From contig NC_049903.1 in NCBI RefSeq assembly GCF_001411555.2, positions 12,148,362 through 12,212,361 of the forward strand: a stretch of DNA of 64,000 bases, in the 5' to 3' direction. The notes under the pieces were generated by a model. The model worked only from the letters and a program-made list of their open reading frames with translations. It made no database searches and had not been told where the DNA came from. Positions within the stretch are counted from its first letter, which is position 1. Every line of letters starts with the position of its first letter. This DNA is from Juglans regia (taxonomy: Eukaryota > Streptophyta > Magnoliopsida > Fagales > Juglandaceae). Position numbers and translations under genes: made by a program. This document shows, one piece after another, positions 60,363-64,000 of this stretch.

Positions 60363-62019
60363 CGCTCTTTGTCTCGCTGGGTGAGCCTGTAGCTGGAGGG
60401 AGCAGATAAGATCGTCGGAAGCCTATGTTGTATCCGAGAATATATTTGAGGTCTTGTTTACCGTTTAGTTTCCCAAGTCTCGCCACCTCACATGGATATC
60501 ACTTTTTTGGAAAAAAGAAAAATTATATTTACAAGACAGTGTTTAAAATATACTTTTTATATTGTTGATAGAGTAAAATTTAATTTATAAGATAAGTTTA
60601 AAATTTGGATACATTTAAATAGTGAGGTAAGATAAAATTAGATAGTTTTAGATAAATTAAATAAAATATTATTTTTTAATATTATTATTATTTTAAAATT
60701 TAAAAAAGTTAAATTATTTATTATATTTTATATAAAAATTTAAAAAATTTATAATGATGAGATGAAATAAGATGGATTGAAAGTGTTTCTGCATCTTATA
60801 AATTATTGTCATAATAACGACATGCATAATGTGCTTTACACAATGACTTACAATCAGAATAACTCATGAGAAAGATCATATTAATTCCATCGATCTTGTT
60901 TTTTTGACACAGGGATAGGGTTTCGAACTTGGTTCGAATATTTGAAAATCAAACCTTATACCATCTAATCCAAAAGACCTTGACTTCTATTGGTCTTGTT
61001 ATACAAAAAACGTGAGATTTTGTAAAAGTAAGATTTATAAATTAATGTAATTTACAATGATTATATTGTATTACTTTTAATATATCACATCATATTGTAA
61101 ACTTTATTTTGTGAGGTCCTTTTATAAATCTAGCATTCCTAGCTTTATGATATATTTTTATTTTTATAAAAATAAAAAAATTGAAACTTTTTTTTATCTG
61201 ATTTTGTTGTGTCAATGATTTGAAGGGCATCGGTAAAAAGTTACTTTGGCTTTCAATGACCAAAACATGCTTATATTATTTGAACAGTATTACTCATAAA
61301 TTTTACATCTTGTACATTTATTTAAAAATATATTATTTTATTTTTTTATCCTATTTTATTTATAAATATGTCTAGAATCATTTTTATTATGTAGATAAAA
61401 AAAAATATATATATATTTTTAAATAAATATACAGAATGTGAGACTTATGATTAAAATTTTTCATATTATTTCTTCTATATATGTATTGCAATACAAAAAA
61501 GTCCAAATAAGGATAGTTACAACCAACATTCCACTGTACAACTTTAAGTACTACTGCATAAGGCAATAAATCAAAGAATTAAAAGTATAAAAGGTAGAGA
61601 TGGGAACTTAAATACCACGAAAATTACATTCCGATTAAGTTAATGCTTGGTTGGCAGAATCTGCACATTTATGTTGGACGTACAGTATGACATGATATGA
61701 AACAAAGCTCTACGTTACAAAAAATTGAAAACCGTCGTGAAATATATATATATATATATTAATTTGTGGTATAAAAACAAATTATCACGACCCAACATTG
61801 CCAACAATCATCACAATATATAACTCCGTCACAAGATTCTATTTGTGACGATTTACAGTTCTACCGTTATAAAATATATTTTTGTAATAGTTGAGTTAAT
61901 TCCGTCACCATATCCACGTGCGAACGTCAAATTTTACAATTTCAATGCTTAAGCGTCCATACGAAATTAAAAAACAAATGATATATATGAACCTCAAATG
62001 TACAAGTCTCGTGCTAGTT
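60363..62019. other. Intergenic region upstream of Ycf23
   Basis: No gene. A MITE of the 33541 family lies at about 60600-60790. About 60905-60995 has tRNA-like words in reverse (GGGTTTCGAACTTGG) and may be an old SINE. About 61015-61135 resembles a small AT-rich MITE. About 61725-61910 carries repeated CCGTCGTGA/CCGTCAC words and an (AT)n run, perhaps a DNA-transposon relic. Confidence 0.45.
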
Positions 62020-62027
62020 TTTTATAA

Positions 62028-63422
62028 GGAAAAAGCTTCTAGCTGGATGTGTTCAAAACCCAATTTTACACTAGTCAATAGATAGACGACACGTAGGCAC
62101 TATTGAAAAATGAAAGGTGAACTCGCATCCACACAATTCTCCTTCTTTTCTTCTGAATCCATCTCTCTCCCTCCAAATCTCTCTCCCTCCCCCATCTTTG
62201 CACGCAAGTTTTTTTCAGAAAAATCACTCCCTCCACGACTCACAACAACGAACCAAACTCCCGCTGAAACGCCCACCACGACTCACAACGGAAGCCCCAC
62301 TCGACGCGACACCCACCACCTGCACTCATCTTTAAAGTCGACGGAAGGTAAACTCTTCTAAGGCTTGTTATGTGCCAAAGAGTTGAAGTCAAATTGGAAT
62401 GTAATTTCTCCATTTGATGATTACTTCCTTCCGATTTTTACCTATTTTAACTATCATGATATGTGCTTTTCACATAATAATTTGGTCATCTGAAGATGAT
62501 GTTTTGATGCCCATACCTCTGAAAACTCTTTCAGGGTTTCAGAGAATTCCTTAAAGGTTTAAGCAATGAAGTAGGGCTTCAGCTTCTCTCTGCCAGTAAC
62601 CGTCATCGCTTTGTCCATCTTCTACATTTATTTTTCAACAGTCTTCATTTTCATCGAATGTTGGTTCGGCCTCATGTCCTCCACTGGAATATTCAACACA
62701 GTCATTTTCAGGGCGATCACTCTCATGTACATCTTTACCTACGCGCCCGACATCGAAGATGCGGAGATCCCTATCCACAAGATCAAGCGCAAGGGTGGGG
62801 ATTTGAGGTACTGCCAGAAGTGTTCTCACTATAAGCCTCCCCGTGCGCATCATTGTTGTGTTTGCAAAAGATGTGTTTTGCGAATGGATCACCATTGCAT
62901 TTGGATTAGTAATTGCGTTGGGCATGATAACTATAAGGCATTCTTCATTTTCGTGATGTATGTTGTTATTGCACGTATCTATTCCCTGGTCTTGCTTGTC
63001 AGTAGTCTAACTATTGATTATCCAAAGGATAAGTAGCAAAGTGGACTCTTTCAGAACGACATATGTCATTTCTGGGTTGTCGCTAGTCCCATTATGTGTG
63101 GCACTAAGCATCCTCTTAGGTTGGCATATCTACCTCATTTTGCATAATAAGACTTCGATTGAGTACCATGAAGGTGGTGGGCGTTCCGGCGTGAGTTTGG
63201 TTCGTCGTTATGAGTCGTGGAGGGGGTGATTTTTCTAAGAAAAGATTATGTGCAGGGGAGGGAGAGAGATTCAGAGGGAGGGAGATGGATTCAGAAGAAA
63301 ATAGGGGGAGTCGTGTGGATCATGAGAGTTCAACGAAGCTTTTCCTGAAATGCCTACGTGTTGTCCATCTATTGGTTGGGTGTGAAATTGGGTTTTAAAC
63401 CCATCTTGCTGGAACTTTTTCC
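62028..63422. mobile_element. Long-TIR transposon carrying a captured DHHC gene (Pack-TIR/MULE-like)
   Basis: Inverted repeats of about 250 bp, 62028-62280 and 63173-63422, start GGAAAAAG and align almost end to end with scattered mismatches, for example AAAACCCAATTTTACAC / AAAACCCAATTTCACAC and ACGAACCAAACTCCCGC / ACGAACCAAACTCACGC. An 8-bp direct repeat, TTTTATAA, abuts both ends (62020-62027, 63423-63430). The ~890-bp interior contains no transposase but a DHHC acyltransferase fragment. Long inverted repeats and gene capture suggest a Pack-MULE; the 8-bp duplication would also fit hAT or a degraded 9-bp MULE duplication. Confidence 0.85.
62566..63172 (+). pseudogene. Captured DHHC palmitoyltransferase fragment
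   Basis: The frame from 62566 matches the N-terminal two thirds of plant PAT15/16-type protein S-acyltransferases: GFSFSLPVTV, two membrane spans, KRKGGDLRYCQKCSHYKPPR, the catalytic MDHHCIWISNCVGHDNY, then after a frameshift VISGLSLVPL and GWHIYLILHNKTSIEYHEGG. Codon 3 is a stop (TAG). A block of roughly 15-20 residues (usually containing DPGRVP) is absent between FTYA and PDIED. A stop at 63034 precedes the +1 frame shift. No intron interrupts the region. The 3' third of the gene is missing where the right inverted repeat begins. The DHHC zinc-binding core itself is intact. Confidence 0.88.
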
Positions 63423-63430
63423 TTTTATAA

Positions 63431-64000
63431 AAAAAGTAGATCCCATCATAAAAAATATGGAACCACATTTTTACAAAATACTTGGAGCTTACACCTACCA
63501 TTACTCAATTAAGAAAGGTTTAGACGCTAGGTAGTTGACTTTTTAACGTTAGTTATGAGTTGCAAATTACTCCTCTAATTATTTCTGTGCGCTTTATTTT
63601 TCAACCATTGTGCATTTTGCTTTCTAGCTAATGCATGTATTGGAAAATTATTTATTTATTTTTCTCCCTCTCTTGCAAGTATTTATTTTTCTTTAAATGT
63701 ATATGTTTTTCCTTTTTATTATATAATGTTAGCCTTGCAATTATTACATAATTAGCTAGCTAATACGTACATTAATTGATACCGTGCAGATCATGTATAT
63801 GATAATATTGTTTAACCATGCATGATGATGTAATAATGTTACGTACAAGTAAAATGAATATTATATCTCTTTATATATATAAAGATCCTATAAAACGAAA
63901 TTTTCTTGTTTTAACAGAATTTTCTTGTTCCATTAACTTTCCGTTAACCTCCGTTTGTAATAATTTGTAAAGCAGCCTCCATTATGATAACTTTAAATCA
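63431..64000. other. AT-rich right flank
   Basis: No gene or recognised repeat in this AT-rich end, apart from short TA-rich runs near 63870-63890. Confidence 0.5.

Noticed and set aside
62110..62361. Ser/Pro/Thr-rich frames in the left TIR
   Set aside because: They lie in the pyrimidine-rich strand of the inverted repeat, and the right copy has equivalent low-complexity frames; not protein-like.
62020..63430. Classifying the DHHC element firmly as a Mutator element
   Set aside because: The duplication visible is 8 bp in an AT-rich context, which does not separate Mutator from hAT; superfamily left open.

Overview
The window is nuclear DNA from a flowering plant, most likely a woody eudicot. 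Genes are split by GT-AG introns, the intergenic DNA is AT-rich, nuclear tRNA genes are present, and four encoded proteins are plastid or plant-type. Several copies of an AT-rich MITE with a repeated GATGAGATGAG edge suggest Fagales, perhaps Juglandaceae; that family-level guess rests on memory of such genomes and was not searched.

Layout, left to right: the 3' end of a membrane 'L18a-like' gene (1-1692, +); ribosomal protein RPL18A (3207-5397, +); a stand-alone cytochrome b561 (10534-12336, +); urease accessory GTPase UreG (15582-20468, +); a CCDC174-like coiled-coil protein (22016-24808, +); tRNA-Leu(CAA) and tRNA-Arg(ACG) (both -); a 65-residue arabinogalactan-type peptide (26673-26870, +); a plastid NAD(P)-binding protein like At2g34460 (28319-34365, -); plastid 3-oxoacyl-ACP synthase I (35903-41281, -); a repeat-rich gap; an HMG-box protein like HMGB14 (48521-54321, +); a nuclear Ycf23 (56050-60362, -); and at the right a terminal-inverted-repeat element carrying a DHHC palmitoyltransferase pseudogene (62028-63422). 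I rebuilt every protein gene exon by exon, and all joined frames stay open and end at a stop.

The genes do not form one pathway. RPL18A, UreG, the At2g34460-like gene and the HMGB14-like gene appear in the order recalled for Arabidopsis At2g34480-34450, so this looks like an old conserved block with genes and transposons inserted between its members.

The most unusual content is mobile DNA. (1) A ~1.4 kb element with ~250-bp inverted repeats and an 8-bp target duplication has captured an intron-poor copy of a DHHC gene. (2) The introns of the synthase and HMG genes hold a set of tiny retrotransposon-tail insertions (20 to 253 bp), most with target duplications of 10-18 bp. (3) A 3.7 kb LINE lies antisense in an intron with a 13-bp duplication. 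(4) There is a complete 406-bp TRIM element and a nest of two older TRIM-like elements inside a LINE. (5) A decayed Ty3 element has a tandem duplication across an insertion junction.
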